In this document: one piece after another, positions 25,872 to 35,500 of the stretch
Numbering within the stretch: the stretch's first letter is position 1
Layout: every line of letters begins with the position of its first letter
Assembly (NCBI GenBank): GCA_951801245.1
Contig: CATOMC010000005.1
Span: 1 to 64,000 of the forward strand
Reading direction: 5' to 3'
Origin: an uncultured Lachnospiraceae bacterium
GTDB lineage: Bacteria > Bacillota_A > Clostridia > Lachnospirales > Lachnospiraceae
DNA length: 64,000 nucleotides
Position numbers and translations under genes: made by a program
The notes under the pieces: generated by a model
Seen by the model: only the letters and a program-made list of their open reading frames with translations
What the model was told of the DNA's origin: nothing
The model's database searches: none

Positions 25872-27593
25872 TTACAAATTTTTCTTAAGGTCCTCTGTCA
25901 ACTGGTCCAGTTTTGCCTGCGCATCCTCAAGGCTTGTTCCTTTGACGCCCATATAGAATTTGATCTTCGGCTCTGTACCGGAAGGTCTTGCACAGCACCA
26001 GGAATCATTGGTCAGGTCAAAGTAAAGTACATTAGACTGCGGCAGTCCGGTTTCTCCCTCTGCGCCAGTCTCCAGATTCAGAGTCTTTCCGGTGTCATAA
26101 TCTCTGAATTCCTTCACTTTCAGATCGCCAAAGTTCTTCGGAGGATCTTTGCGGAGCTTGTTCATCAGTTCCTCAATCTCCTTCGCACCATCGATACCCT
26201 TCATGGTAATCGAATACTGGCTCTCTTTAAAATAGCCATATTTGTCATAGAGTGCAATCATCTGATCCCATACGGTCTTGCCCTGCTTCTTGCACCATGC
26301 CGCCATCTCGCACAGGCACATCACCGCCACGATGGCATCTTTATCTCTGGCATGAGTACCCGCCAGACATCCGTAACTTTCCTCTAATCCGAACACATAA
26401 TTGTTGGAGCCGGTCTGTTCGAACAGCTTGATCTGCTCACCGATAAACTTAAATCCTGTCAGCACTTCGATAAACTTCACCTTATAGTCATCAGAGATTG
26501 CCCTGGCCATATTGGTGGTAACAATGGTGGTAACTAACGCCGGTTTCTCAGGCATCTTGCCAGTAGCTGTCCTCTCTCTTAAGATATACTCTGCGATCAA
26601 CATACCGGACATGTTGCCTGTAAAGGGAACGTACTCTCCGCTCTTCGTATCCAGCGCATAGATTCCCAGTCTGTCCGCATCGGGATCCGTAGCAAGAACG
26701 ATATCCGCATTCTTCTCTTTTGCCAGCTTGAGCGCCAGTGTAAAGGCCTTGGGATCCTCCGGATTGGGATAATCCAGGGTAGTAAAATCGGGATCCGGCA
26801 TCTCCTGTTCCGGCACCACATAGACATTTTTGAATCCCAGTTCAGAAAGTATCCTTCTGACCGGCACATTTCCGGTTCCGTTAAAGGGTGAATAAACGAT
26901 CTTCATATCCTCTGCCATCTCCTTGATGACTTCCGGATGAATGATCTGTTTCTTCAGTTCTTCCATGTACTTATCATCAATCTCTTTGCCGATAACTTCA
27001 TAAAGGCCGGCCTTCATGGCTTCCTCTTTGTCCATGGTCTTCACTGTATGGTAATCCGTCACATTGTTGACCTCTGTGATAATCTCTTTATCCTTGGGAG
27101 CCGTCACCTGTGCACCATCCTCCCAATAGCATTTATAGCCATTGTACTCCGGCGGATTATGACTTGCCGTAATCACGATACCGGAGATACAGCCAAGCTG
27201 TCTGAGAGCAAAAGATAATTCCGGTGTGGGACGAAGGGCATCGAACACATACGCCTTAATCCCGTTGGCTGCCAGGCACAGTGCTGCCTCATCCGCAAAT
27301 TCCGGAGACATCCTTCTGGAATCATAAGCGATCGCAACACCTTTCTTCTCGCCGCCCTGTTTCTTTATGTAATTAGCCAGACCCTGCGTGGCCTTGCGTA
27401 CCGTATAGATATTCATACGGTTGGTACCGGCACCGATCACCCCGCGCAGACCGCCCGTACCAAAAGCCAGATCCTTATAAAATCTGTCCTCAATTTCCTT
27501 CTCATCGTTTCTGATCGCCAGAAGTTCCTGCTTCGTCGCATCGTCAAAATAAGAATCCTCCAGCCAGAATTCAAATTGCTCCTGATATCCCAT
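25872..27593 (-). CDS. Phosphoglucomutase/phosphomannomutase
   Basis: This 573-residue alpha-D-phosphohexomutase interconverts glucose-6-phosphate and glucose-1-phosphate (perhaps mannose forms too). The phosphoserine loop is TASHNPPEYNG (Ser144), the Mg site is DPDADR (303-308), the sugar-specificity loop is GLEESYG and the phosphate-binding loop is RPSGTEPK. Glucose-1-phosphate is the substrate of RfbA in the same region, and the GH94 enzymes in this window also deliver sugar-1-phosphates. AGGAGG lies nine bases before the ATG. It has its own promoter and a terminator, so it is a single-gene unit inside the cluster. Confidence 0.95.
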   Translation of the reverse strand: MGYQEQFEFWLEDSYFDDATKQELLAIRNDEKEIEDRFYKDLAFGTGGLRGVIGAGTNRMNIYTVRKATQGLANYIKKQGGEKKGVAIAYDSRRMSPEFADEAALCLAANGIKAYVFDALRPTPELSFALRQLGCISGIVITASHNPPEYNGYKCYWEDGAQVTAPKDKEIITEVNNVTDYHTVKTMDKEEAMKAGLYEVIGKEIDDKYMEELKKQIIHPEVIKEMAEDMKIVYSPFNGTGNVPVRRILSELGFKNVYVVPEQEMPDPDFTTLDYPNPEDPKAFTLALKLAKEKNADIVLATDPDADRLGIYALDTKSGEYVPFTGNMSGMLIAEYILRERTATGKMPEKPALVTTIVTTNMARAISDDYKVKFIEVLTGFKFIGEQIKLFEQTGSNNYVFGLEESYGCLAGTHARDKDAIVAVMCLCEMAAWCKKQGKTVWDQMIALYDKYGYFKESQYSITMKGIDGAKEIEELMNKLRKDPPKNFGDLKVKEFRDYDTGKTLNLETGAEGETGLPQSNVLYFDLTNDSWCCARPSGTEPKIKFYMGVKGTSLEDAQAKLDQLTEDLKKNL

Positions 27594-27677
27594 TTGTGTA
27601 ACCTCCTTGTTTCATAATACTATTCTTTGGCACCTCATTTATGAGAGGCAAAACAAAAGTTCACCAATCCCCCTATA

Positions 27678-27706
27678 TTCTACCACAACCTATATCGCCT
27701 AGCAAA
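27678..27706 (-). promoter_or_regulatory. Sigma-A promoter of the phosphohexomutase gene
   Basis: TTGCTA (27701-27706) and TAGAAT (27678-27683) on the minus strand are 17 bases apart, about 85 bases before the start codon. It lies in the 166-base gap after the upstream glycosyltransferase gene. Confidence 0.6.
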
Positions 27707-27759
27707 TACATTTATCATCTATTTGCCATCTATTTGTGTCTGCTCCCTGTCTTTTTATA

Positions 27760-29586
27760 TTACCCCTGCACTACCATAAACACATTGATCCACCGGACAA
27801 TCCGAAGCCCCGAAATCACATCCCGCGACACCGCTCCGATCCGGTATTCCCCGGGCGGCAGAGGCGCCACAATATCCACCTCAAAACCGCACAGTGAAAT
27901 ATTCTTCTGATCCGGCATATTCTGCGCAATATCAACCCTGCACTGAGGCGTATATTCCATCTGATAGAGATCGTCTCTCTCCTTTTCCCGGAACAATAAT
28001 CTCGTCTCAAAGCAGGCATTATCACTTCCCAGAACCACAGCATACCCCTGCACCCTGTTGGCCGTGGCCAGTTCTACGATCAGACGCAGGCATTCGTCCT
28101 CCCTGACGCCCTCGATGCTTTGTGCCACTTCACATACCCGCCTGTCCGGTATGGTCTGTCCTTCTTCGTAAGCCGGGCGGATAGTCGTATCCAGACGCTT
28201 TCTGTTAAGCCATGGATGATAGTAGGGATCCTTTTTCTCCAGTTTCGGATGTCTGCCATAGAGGATATCCCGCTCTTCCATCAGGCGCTTCTGATCCTCC
28301 TCGCTCTCGTCATGACCACGGCTCAAAGACTCATGGTGCACCAGATGGAATGTATTGACCACCACATTGTGATATCCCAGTTCATACAAGGTAAAGCACA
28401 GATCCACATCATTGAAAGCCACCCGCAGATCTTCCTGAAAGCCGCCAGCCTCCTCAAATACTTCCCTGCGGATCATCAGACAGGCACCGGTCACCGCCAG
28501 ATAATCCCACACGCCCTGATTCCTGCCATCATAATAACATCCGTTATCATCCTGGTACTGCAGTTTATGCACCGGTCCTAATACAATATTCACCACGCCG
28601 GTATGCTGAATCCGTGTAGACTCAGGATACAGCAGTTTGATTCCCACGGCGCCGGTCCACTCTCTCTGGGCTTTGTCCACCAGTTCTTCCATCCAGCCGG
28701 AACGCACGGCTTCAATATCGTCGTTTAGAAACAAGAGCAGATTTCCTTTTGCTTCTTCCGCTCCCAGATTGCACATATGGGAAAAGTTAAACGTCATGGG
28801 ACGGTACAGATAACGGATATTCTTTCGGCCTGTTTCCTGCAGAATACGGTCTATTTCCTTCATGATCTTCTCCTGGTTGGCCTTATTACTGCCATTATCC
28901 ACGATCAGAATCTCATAAGGTACGTTCTCTACCGTGCGGGTAACCGTTTCCAGACATCTTGACAGAATCGCAGCATTATCCTTAGATGGAATGATCACAG
29001 ACACAAACGCCTCCCGCCGGGTTATCTCCACAAGCCGTCTGCCTGGCCTGCCCTCTCCCGCAGGCGCCCACATCTCCTTTCTGTGGAACAGAATCTCCCG
29101 CAGATGGCCGATATGCTGACAGCCTTTCTCGTAACCTCCCGAAAGCTCTACCAGTCTGTCATGGCAGGCCGCCTCGTCCTGTCTTTCCGCCACGGTAAGT
29201 TTCTCATAAAGTTCTCTTCTCACCGCCACAAGACTTCCTAGGTAATCCCTGCACAGATAACTGTCCGGCGACCAGTCCTGCTTCAGCCAGGGAGAATGAT
29301 ACTCCCCGTTTTCGCCCTGCACATCCTCGTCCCCATAGACCAGCTTCGCTCTTGGATATTTGGCAAAAAAGGCCGCAATACGTTTTCTGACGAAAGGAGC
29401 CGCTTCTCCCTCGCCAAACGTCAGAATCTTAAAATCCGCCGTCCCCTCCTGGCCGTCTGTGTCCAGTCCTTCCTCCTCATCCACCAGTCTGGTGTCATAA
29501 TTCATCTGATATAATTTCAGGTTCTTTTCATACTGTCTGTCCAGCCGCCGCTCTAACAGCCGCCGGAGCATTCTCTTCAAGCCCAA
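27760..29586 (-). CDS. Family 2 glycosyltransferase, multi-domain
   Basis: The 608-residue protein has three parts. The first (about 45-180) is a degenerate GT-like half with VYGDEDVQGENG and DWSPDSYLCRDYLGSLVAVRREL. The second is a full GT-A domain from VSVIIPSKDNA (about 197) with VDNGSN, FLNDDIEA (metal site), GVWDYLAVTGACLMIRREVFEEAGGF and FNDVDLCFTLYELGY. The third is a C-terminal beta-rich domain (about 490-608), also hinted at in the neighbouring methyltransferase protein. The start is probably TTG at 29586, with GGGAGG upstream; ATG 29571 is the alternative. It lies 13 bases after the methyltransferase-kinase gene, so they are co-transcribed and probably act on the same chain. Confidence 0.83.
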   Translation of the reverse strand: MGLKRMLRRLLERRLDRQYEKNLKLYQMNYDTRLVDEEEGLDTDGQEGTADFKILTFGEGEAAPFVRKRIAAFFAKYPRAKLVYGDEDVQGENGEYHSPWLKQDWSPDSYLCRDYLGSLVAVRRELYEKLTVAERQDEAACHDRLVELSGGYEKGCQHIGHLREILFHRKEMWAPAGEGRPGRRLVEITRREAFVSVIIPSKDNAAILSRCLETVTRTVENVPYEILIVDNGSNKANQEKIMKEIDRILQETGRKNIRYLYRPMTFNFSHMCNLGAEEAKGNLLLFLNDDIEAVRSGWMEELVDKAQREWTGAVGIKLLYPESTRIQHTGVVNIVLGPVHKLQYQDDNGCYYDGRNQGVWDYLAVTGACLMIRREVFEEAGGFQEDLRVAFNDVDLCFTLYELGYHNVVVNTFHLVHHESLSRGHDESEEDQKRLMEERDILYGRHPKLEKKDPYYHPWLNRKRLDTTIRPAYEEGQTIPDRRVCEVAQSIEGVREDECLRLIVELATANRVQGYAVVLGSDNACFETRLLFREKERDDLYQMEYTPQCRVDIAQNMPDQKNISLCGFEVDIVAPLPPGEYRIGAVSRDVISGLRIVRWINVFMVVQG

Positions 29587-29599
29587 ACCTTATCCTCCC

Positions 29600-31708
29600 T
29601 CAGATCCACTTCCGCACAGATGCCGCCATCTCCTCCGCCAGCGCAGGCGGCAGAAGGATCACTTTGATCCTGGCACATAGATGATTTAACGGCTTTCTCT
29701 CAAACCCTGCCACATTGATGCTCAGGTTTGGATCGCTGGTGGCAAAGACCACACTGGCAGAGGGCTTTAGCACTTTGCCGTTGGTGGTAAAGACAGCCTT
29801 GGCATGAATGGGAACTTCCTTTCCGTTAAAGGTAAGTTCTTCAATCCTGACCACACAAGTCGCAAGAGCCGGATCGATCCTGATCATTTGCACATTGCCA
29901 TCCACCGCAAGCTGCAGTTCCACATCTTCTTCATTTAAATAAGCATCCTGCACGAAATAAGACTTTTCTTCCGAGAACCCGCTTCCACAGTCCTCATAAA
30001 TCTGTACCTGTCTGGGTAACAGTTTCTGTCTCTCCCGCTCCAGATTTTCCCAGGGACTAAGAACAGGTGCTCCCATCCAGGCATAAAGCTCCGACATGGA
30101 GCGTCCCCGCCCTGTCACCTGCTTCTGGAATTTTCTCTCCTGCGCGCGGCAGTCCTCCATATCCGCCTCGCTCATGCCGAGAGAGTTCAATATTAAATCC
30201 ATATTTAATTTATTTCTCTTCTCATCTTCCAAAAGATAACAGTAGATTGCGCGAAAAGCCAGTTCTTTCGCATCTATCACTTTATCATAAGTCCACTCAT
30301 AGTCAATGACTGTCCAGGTATCTCCCTGCACCATAATATTGGAGAAGATCATATCAAAATCCGCCACCGGATAGTCTTCATGATATCCAATCCGCTCCAC
30401 ATATTCCTGAAAAAGTGCATGAAAGCCCTCAATATCATCTTTTTCCAGCCTCTCATCCAACAGTTCCGTGAGCGGCTGCCCCTCTACATACTCGAAGGAA
30501 TCCCACACCTCATCCCCGTCTTCATGAAAGCTGCATTTATTCACTTGTATTCTGCCGCCCTCGTAGCGTTCTTCCAGCTTCCGGCAGGCCGCCGCTATCT
30601 GTCTGATATGCTCTTGTGCCTCTTTGCATAACGGCAGTTTTTTTACTACTGGCGTTATGACACTTCCTGTGGGAAGGCCCGCCGCAGGTTCCAGGCTGAT
30701 CTCGGTCTTGATCTGATACGCCGGGGCGCGGTCATTCGAATATCTGGTATAGCGGATGGGGAATCCTTTACCGATGATAACCTCGTAGGAATTGGTAAAA
30801 ACCGGGAAGAGATTGTCCTCTGCAATCCCATCGAAAGCATACTTCTCATCGAACAGATCCATCCGCTCCCTGTCGTAATTCCTGAGATTATTAGAAAGCT
30901 CCCCTTTGCCCGGCAGATAGCCGTCCGAATACAGCGTGGTCATAAATTTATAGTCCGGATAGGGATAATAGAAGCTATAATCTTTTACCCCGCAGGCTTT
31001 CAATATCTTCTCAAGCCCCGGTCTGGAAAAGGTGCGCACGCCGCCGCCACCCGCGTAATTCTCAATACCGGAAAAGTAGGTGCCCAGATGGTCTTCCTTA
31101 CAGCCGGCAAAATATTTCAGTCCGTATTTATTCTCGATGGCGATCACCACACGCCCGCCCGGCGCAAGATGCTTCATGACAATCTGCAGAAACTCCTCAA
31201 AGGGTCTGTCAGTGCCCATGTAGCTTTGCCCGTACTCAAATACACCGATCAGCAGGACATAATCAAAATCCGCAGGCAGCGTCGGTTCCACATCCTTAAA
31301 ATTCCCCACATGTATGGTCACATTATCACAGTCACTGTGCCGGTAGGCATTGATGAGGCTTCGCTTCTTAGACAGATCCACTCCCACCACCTGGGCCGCC
31401 TTACGGGCGAGTACCCCGGTGATGGCGCCGCAGCCGCTTCCCACCTCAAGCACCCTGGCCCCCTTCATAGGAATCCACTCCACGATGTTCTCCCGAAGAG
31501 GCGAGAGATGATACAGAACGGGCCAACTCTTTCGTTCCTCTATGATCTTCTGATATTCCACCGTGGAATAATTCTTAACAATCTCTAACAGTTCATCCTC
31601 CACCGCACCGTCACAGTAGAAATCCTCTCCCGGATAATATGTCAGATCCAGTCTGACTTTCCCAACTTCCATGATCTTCTCATTGTCATTCATGCTTTTG
31701 TCCGCCAT
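29600..31708 (-). CDS. SAM methyltransferase fused to kinase-like domain (WbdD-like chain cap enzyme candidate)
   Basis: The N-terminal domain (about 60-250) is a class I methyltransferase with motif I VLEVGSGCGAIT, motif II VVGVDLSKK, DYVLLIGVFEYG and PGGRVVIAIENKYGLKYF. The middle (about 310-500) looks like a protein-kinase or aminoglycoside-kinase fold: hinge FEYVEGQPLTELLDE, catalytic-loop-like DFDMIFSNIMV and metal-binding VIDYEWT. A C-terminal beta-rich domain (about 575-702) follows. The 702-residue layout recalls WbdD, which caps O-antigen chains by phosphate and methyl groups so that the exporter recognises them. Here an exporter with an extended ATPase is two genes upstream. The start is one of GTG 31714, ATG 31711 or ATG 31708, all behind AGGAAA. 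The function is inferred from domains and neighbours. Confidence 0.75.
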   Translation of the reverse strand: MADKSMNDNEKIMEVGKVRLDLTYYPGEDFYCDGAVEDELLEIVKNYSTVEYQKIIEERKSWPVLYHLSPLRENIVEWIPMKGARVLEVGSGCGAITGVLARKAAQVVGVDLSKKRSLINAYRHSDCDNVTIHVGNFKDVEPTLPADFDYVLLIGVFEYGQSYMGTDRPFEEFLQIVMKHLAPGGRVVIAIENKYGLKYFAGCKEDHLGTYFSGIENYAGGGGVRTFSRPGLEKILKACGVKDYSFYYPYPDYKFMTTLYSDGYLPGKGELSNNLRNYDRERMDLFDEKYAFDGIAEDNLFPVFTNSYEVIIGKGFPIRYTRYSNDRAPAYQIKTEISLEPAAGLPTGSVITPVVKKLPLCKEAQEHIRQIAAACRKLEERYEGGRIQVNKCSFHEDGDEVWDSFEYVEGQPLTELLDERLEKDDIEGFHALFQEYVERIGYHEDYPVADFDMIFSNIMVQGDTWTVIDYEWTYDKVIDAKELAFRAIYCYLLEDEKRNKLNMDLILNSLGMSEADMEDCRAQERKFQKQVTGRGRSMSELYAWMGAPVLSPWENLERERQKLLPRQVQIYEDCGSGFSEEKSYFVQDAYLNEEDVELQLAVDGNVQMIRIDPALATCVVRIEELTFNGKEVPIHAKAVFTTNGKVLKPSASVVFATSDPNLSINVAGFERKPLNHLCARIKVILLPPALAEEMAASVRKWI

Positions 31709-31804
31709 CATCACTTTCCTGCTATTTTATCCTGCACGGCATTCTGCCATCTGTTCGTTTCTTTATCATGTACGATATCTTATCATGTTTCCCTGATTCA
31801 GCCT

Positions 31805-34800
31805 TTACACAGGATGATACTTTAGTACAAAATCGCTCCGGTCCAGAGAGAAATTCGGGTTATAATAGGGATCGCCCTGGGCAAGGACTTCCTTCCATTT
31901 TTCCCGGAACGCCTCCGATTCCTTGTTATAGCGCTCCGCCTTCTCTCCCGCATCATCAAGCCCGCGGGATACCGACTCATAATGATATAATTCCGCAAAA
32001 GGCGTAAACACATTCAGATGCCCTGCTTTCCAGGCCCGGACACAAAGATCCACATCGTTTAAAGACACGGCGAAATTCTCATCCAGACCGCCCAACTCCA
32101 CAAACAGGGATTTGCGCATCATCAGACAGGCGCCGGTCACCGCCATCACATTCTGTGCATAGCAAAGCCTGCCCATATAGCCCAGATTATGATGATCGAT
32201 ACCATAATGGCTGTGTCCCGCCGTCCTGTGGGCCCCTAACCCAAGCACCACACCCGCATGCTGTATGGTCTTATCCTCATAGTAAAGTTTGGCTCCCACA
32301 GCCCCCACATCATTTCTCTGAGCATACATCAGAAGCTCTTCGATCCAATCCAACGTGATCACCTGCGTGTCATTATTTAAGAGCAGAATATACTCTCCCG
32401 ATGCCCTGGAAACTGCCAAGTTATTGATGCGGGAATAGTTAAACTCTCCTTTATAATTGAGCACTCTGATGGCCGGATTCTCCTGCAGTTTCCGATAATA
32501 TTCAAAAATTTCCTTCGAGGTACTGTTGTTCTCTACTACCAGAATCTCATAATTATCATAGGTACTTTTCTCCACAATGGAAGTGATGCACCGTGTAAGA
32601 TCCTCCAGATGATCCTTGTTGGGAATCACAATCGATACTTTAGGATTGCCCTGAATCTCATACTTGATCCGGAAAATCGTCTCAAAAGCCTTGGTGGAGG
32701 TAATCTCAAAATTCTGGAATCCCTGCGATCTCAAATGATCCGCCACTGCTCCCTTGGCTGCTTCGATGGCATAGCTTTTGGCATTGATGTCAGAAGCCAC
32801 ACTGCCTTCGTGAGAGCGCCAGTAATAGAGAAGCTTGGGCACATGCACCACACACTTGGCCCGGGAGGTAAGCCGCAGAATCATATCATGATCCTGACTG
32901 CCGTCAAATTCGGAACGGAACAACTGCGTACCGTCTAACAGCTTCTTGGAAAAAGCACTGAAATGGCAGATATAGTTATTCGCCCGCAGATTATCGGGCG
33001 CATAGTCCGGCTTAAAATGCAGCGTCAGCATATGATCGATGGTCTTATTCCCCCTAAAAGTGGTCTCATCACAATAAATATAATCGGCGCCCTTTTCGCA
33101 GATTGCCTTCATATACTCATAAAGTACGCTGGGGTGCAGCACGTCATCATGGTCAAACAGCGCAATATAATCCCCTGATGCCATCGAGAGACATTCGTTG
33201 GTATTGCCGGAAATCCCTTCGTTCTTTGGCAGTTTCTTATAGACGATACGGCAATAGAGATTACTGCTGGAACGCAGATACTTCTTATCCAGTTCCATAT
33301 ACTCCCTGCAGATTCTCTCCACATCCTGATGTTCCTCATCGGATCCGTCCGCCAGACACAATTCCCAATTCTCATACGTCTGCGCCGTCACAGATTCTAT
33401 GGCCTGCCGCAGGTATTTCTCCGGTGTATTATATAACGGTACCAGAATACTGAATTTGATCGCTTTATCAAACCTGGTAGCCCGCTGTCTGGCTGCCTCC
33501 TCCGCATCCGGGAAACTGGCCGTACCATGCTGTGCCCGCGCTTTCATCTCAATCATCTTGGCATTCAATTTGCGCAGGACACCCCTGACGCTGCCACAGT
33601 ATCCCACCCGCTCTTTGGTCCGCTTGAACCAATGCACCATGGAACGCAGCGGCTTGGATATCCGCCAGAAGATGCTGCCTTTGATCTGCCCGAGTCTTCC
33701 GCCAAGCGCATTACTCTTAAGTTCCGCCTCATACAGCTTACCGGAAAGCACTTGTCCCTTGTTGCGCTCCCGTCTGTACGCTTCCCTATAGAAACGCAGG
33801 GATTCTTCCGCCGTCATCCTTCCCTGTTCCCACTGCAGGGAACCTGTGTAAAAGGTTTCTGTTTCCACCTCGCCCCGGGAGGATGCATGACGGCGCAGGG
33901 CCACGTCACTTCTCATCACATTATAATATCCGTCCTCTTTCAGTCTGCGGCAGAAGTCTTCCCTGTCAAAGTCTTCCTCCGTCCCCTCGTGAAAACCGCC
34001 CGCTTTCTCATATTTCTCACGGGATACCATCAGACAAGCCGCCGGCACAGCAGGCACATCGCACACCACTTGCGCCTGCAGATTCTTCTCCGTGTCCGCC
34101 GCCCATAAGTCAGCACCTACAGCGCCCACATGAGCCTGGAGCGCCTGTCCGGCCATGTGGCCCAGCCAGCTTTTCTCTATAATCTCTGTATCATCGCCAA
34201 GGAAAAGCAGCAGATCCCCTTTCGCCTGTTCCACCGCCATACGGCATAATGCCGCCCGGTTCTGCATCCCGTCTTGGCGCAGGTAATGAAAACCATATAC
34301 TTTCTGCAAAGCTTCCATCTTGGCCCTGCTCTCTTCGCTGCTTCCGTCATCCACCACAATCCATTCATAATAGCGGTAAGCCGTCCTGTTCTTAAAAGAC
34401 CGCAGGCACCTGCCTAAGGAAGCCGGCGTATCTTTCGTAAAGAGAATCACCGACACCACCCGGTGAGGGGCAATCGCTCCGCCGTTAATGCCCGCGCGGG
34501 CACAGCGTTCCCTGCCGGACACAGAAGTATCATAAACGATATGATACAGATCTGGATCAGGCCCGTACTGCAAATCCGCCCGGATATTTCTCCGGCGCAG
34601 GGCGTCTTCCCGCACAAAGTTGAAGTCTCTCCTTGCCCCGGTCAGCGGATTTCCTTCTCTCCATACCGGCGTCATCTTCCCATGGTAAAGTATGGCGCCC
34701 ACATGACACACCACCTGGCGCATCTTCCCATAGTCCATCCCACAGCGTCTAAGCGCCGCTTCCTCCAGACGCAGACACAGATCATAAAATCCTACCGCAA

Positions 34801-35434
34801 GCCGTATGGCATCGCTGCACTGTGCCAGACCCCCATAAGCAATCTCCGACAAAAGATCCCGCCTGACCGCCACCAGATGTCCCCAGCAGTTATAGGCAAG
34901 CAGCGTATCCGGTGCATAATCCGTTTTATGCCAGAGTGTTATTTTATTCGACACATCATCCTCATAGAAATCTTCGTCCACATAAGCCAGCATGCAGGAA
35001 GGGTTTTTGTTAAAGCAGGATTTAATTTCATCAAAAATCCCCTGTTCAAGCAGTCCCTGTCCATATGTCAGCAGGACTATCTCTGTATCCGGAATCTCTA
35101 TTTCCCCACTGCCCTGCACTGGGATAAACCCTTCCAGCACTGCCTCTTTTTTTTCACAACACTCGTTATTTTCTTCTATGGTCTCATTCGCCACATTGCT
35201 GTCAGAATCAGGCGATTCAGTAACATTTGTTTCTTTATAAAAAAAATCGTGCAGGGGCCTGATCGCTTTCCAGAATGGACTGGCATAAATCCGCTCCAGA
35301 TTATCCTGGTAGTCTTCCTGTCGTCTCTCACAGTCCGCCACCTGTCCCGCAAGCATCGTATTATGTTTTCGTTCTTTCTCATAGGCCGCCGCATAATAGG
35401 CCGCCCAGTCATAGCCATTCTTCAGTCCACTCAT
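31805..35434 (-). CDS. Giant glycosyltransferase with three GT2 domains
   Basis: The 1209-residue cytoplasmic protein begins with a coiled coil (about 15-60) and a degenerate GT half (about 115-270, YVDEDFYED). Three GT-A domains follow. The first (about 326-530) has VVSVILFTKDT, VVDDGSSEES and LGDDTEI. The second (about 680-900) has FSILVPLYNT, FDHDDV and FDGSQDHDMILRL. The third (about 955-1190) has VSIVIPNKDH, VENNSTS, LNNDTQ, AVTGACLMMRKSLFVELGG and LNDVDLCVRAWKAGH. Linkers with FWKAIRPL and FWRISKPLR separate the parts. Each domain may add a different linkage, giving a repeat unit built by one protein. It follows the exporter genes wzm/wzt and precedes the methyltransferase-kinase, matching ABC-dependent polymer clusters. 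Confidence 0.85.
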   Translation of the reverse strand: MSGLKNGYDWAAYYAAAYEKERKHNTMLAGQVADCERRQEDYQDNLERIYASPFWKAIRPLHDFFYKETNVTESPDSDSNVANETIEENNECCEKKEAVLEGFIPVQGSGEIEIPDTEIVLLTYGQGLLEQGIFDEIKSCFNKNPSCMLAYVDEDFYEDDVSNKITLWHKTDYAPDTLLAYNCWGHLVAVRRDLLSEIAYGGLAQCSDAIRLAVGFYDLCLRLEEAALRRCGMDYGKMRQVVCHVGAILYHGKMTPVWREGNPLTGARRDFNFVREDALRRRNIRADLQYGPDPDLYHIVYDTSVSGRERCARAGINGGAIAPHRVVSVILFTKDTPASLGRCLRSFKNRTAYRYYEWIVVDDGSSEESRAKMEALQKVYGFHYLRQDGMQNRAALCRMAVEQAKGDLLLFLGDDTEIIEKSWLGHMAGQALQAHVGAVGADLWAADTEKNLQAQVVCDVPAVPAACLMVSREKYEKAGGFHEGTEEDFDREDFCRRLKEDGYYNVMRSDVALRRHASSRGEVETETFYTGSLQWEQGRMTAEESLRFYREAYRRERNKGQVLSGKLYEAELKSNALGGRLGQIKGSIFWRISKPLRSMVHWFKRTKERVGYCGSVRGVLRKLNAKMIEMKARAQHGTASFPDAEEAARQRATRFDKAIKFSILVPLYNTPEKYLRQAIESVTAQTYENWELCLADGSDEEHQDVERICREYMELDKKYLRSSSNLYCRIVYKKLPKNEGISGNTNECLSMASGDYIALFDHDDVLHPSVLYEYMKAICEKGADYIYCDETTFRGNKTIDHMLTLHFKPDYAPDNLRANNYICHFSAFSKKLLDGTQLFRSEFDGSQDHDMILRLTSRAKCVVHVPKLLYYWRSHEGSVASDINAKSYAIEAAKGAVADHLRSQGFQNFEITSTKAFETIFRIKYEIQGNPKVSIVIPNKDHLEDLTRCITSIVEKSTYDNYEILVVENNSTSKEIFEYYRKLQENPAIRVLNYKGEFNYSRINNLAVSRASGEYILLLNNDTQVITLDWIEELLMYAQRNDVGAVGAKLYYEDKTIQHAGVVLGLGAHRTAGHSHYGIDHHNLGYMGRLCYAQNVMAVTGACLMMRKSLFVELGGLDENFAVSLNDVDLCVRAWKAGHLNVFTPFAELYHYESVSRGLDDAGEKAERYNKESEAFREKWKEVLAQGDPYYNPNFSLDRSDFVLKYHPV

Positions 35435-35500
35435 CAGTCAGACATCCCCTCTATGCACATTTGTTTCTCATCCCACGATTCAGACACCGGACATCACATC

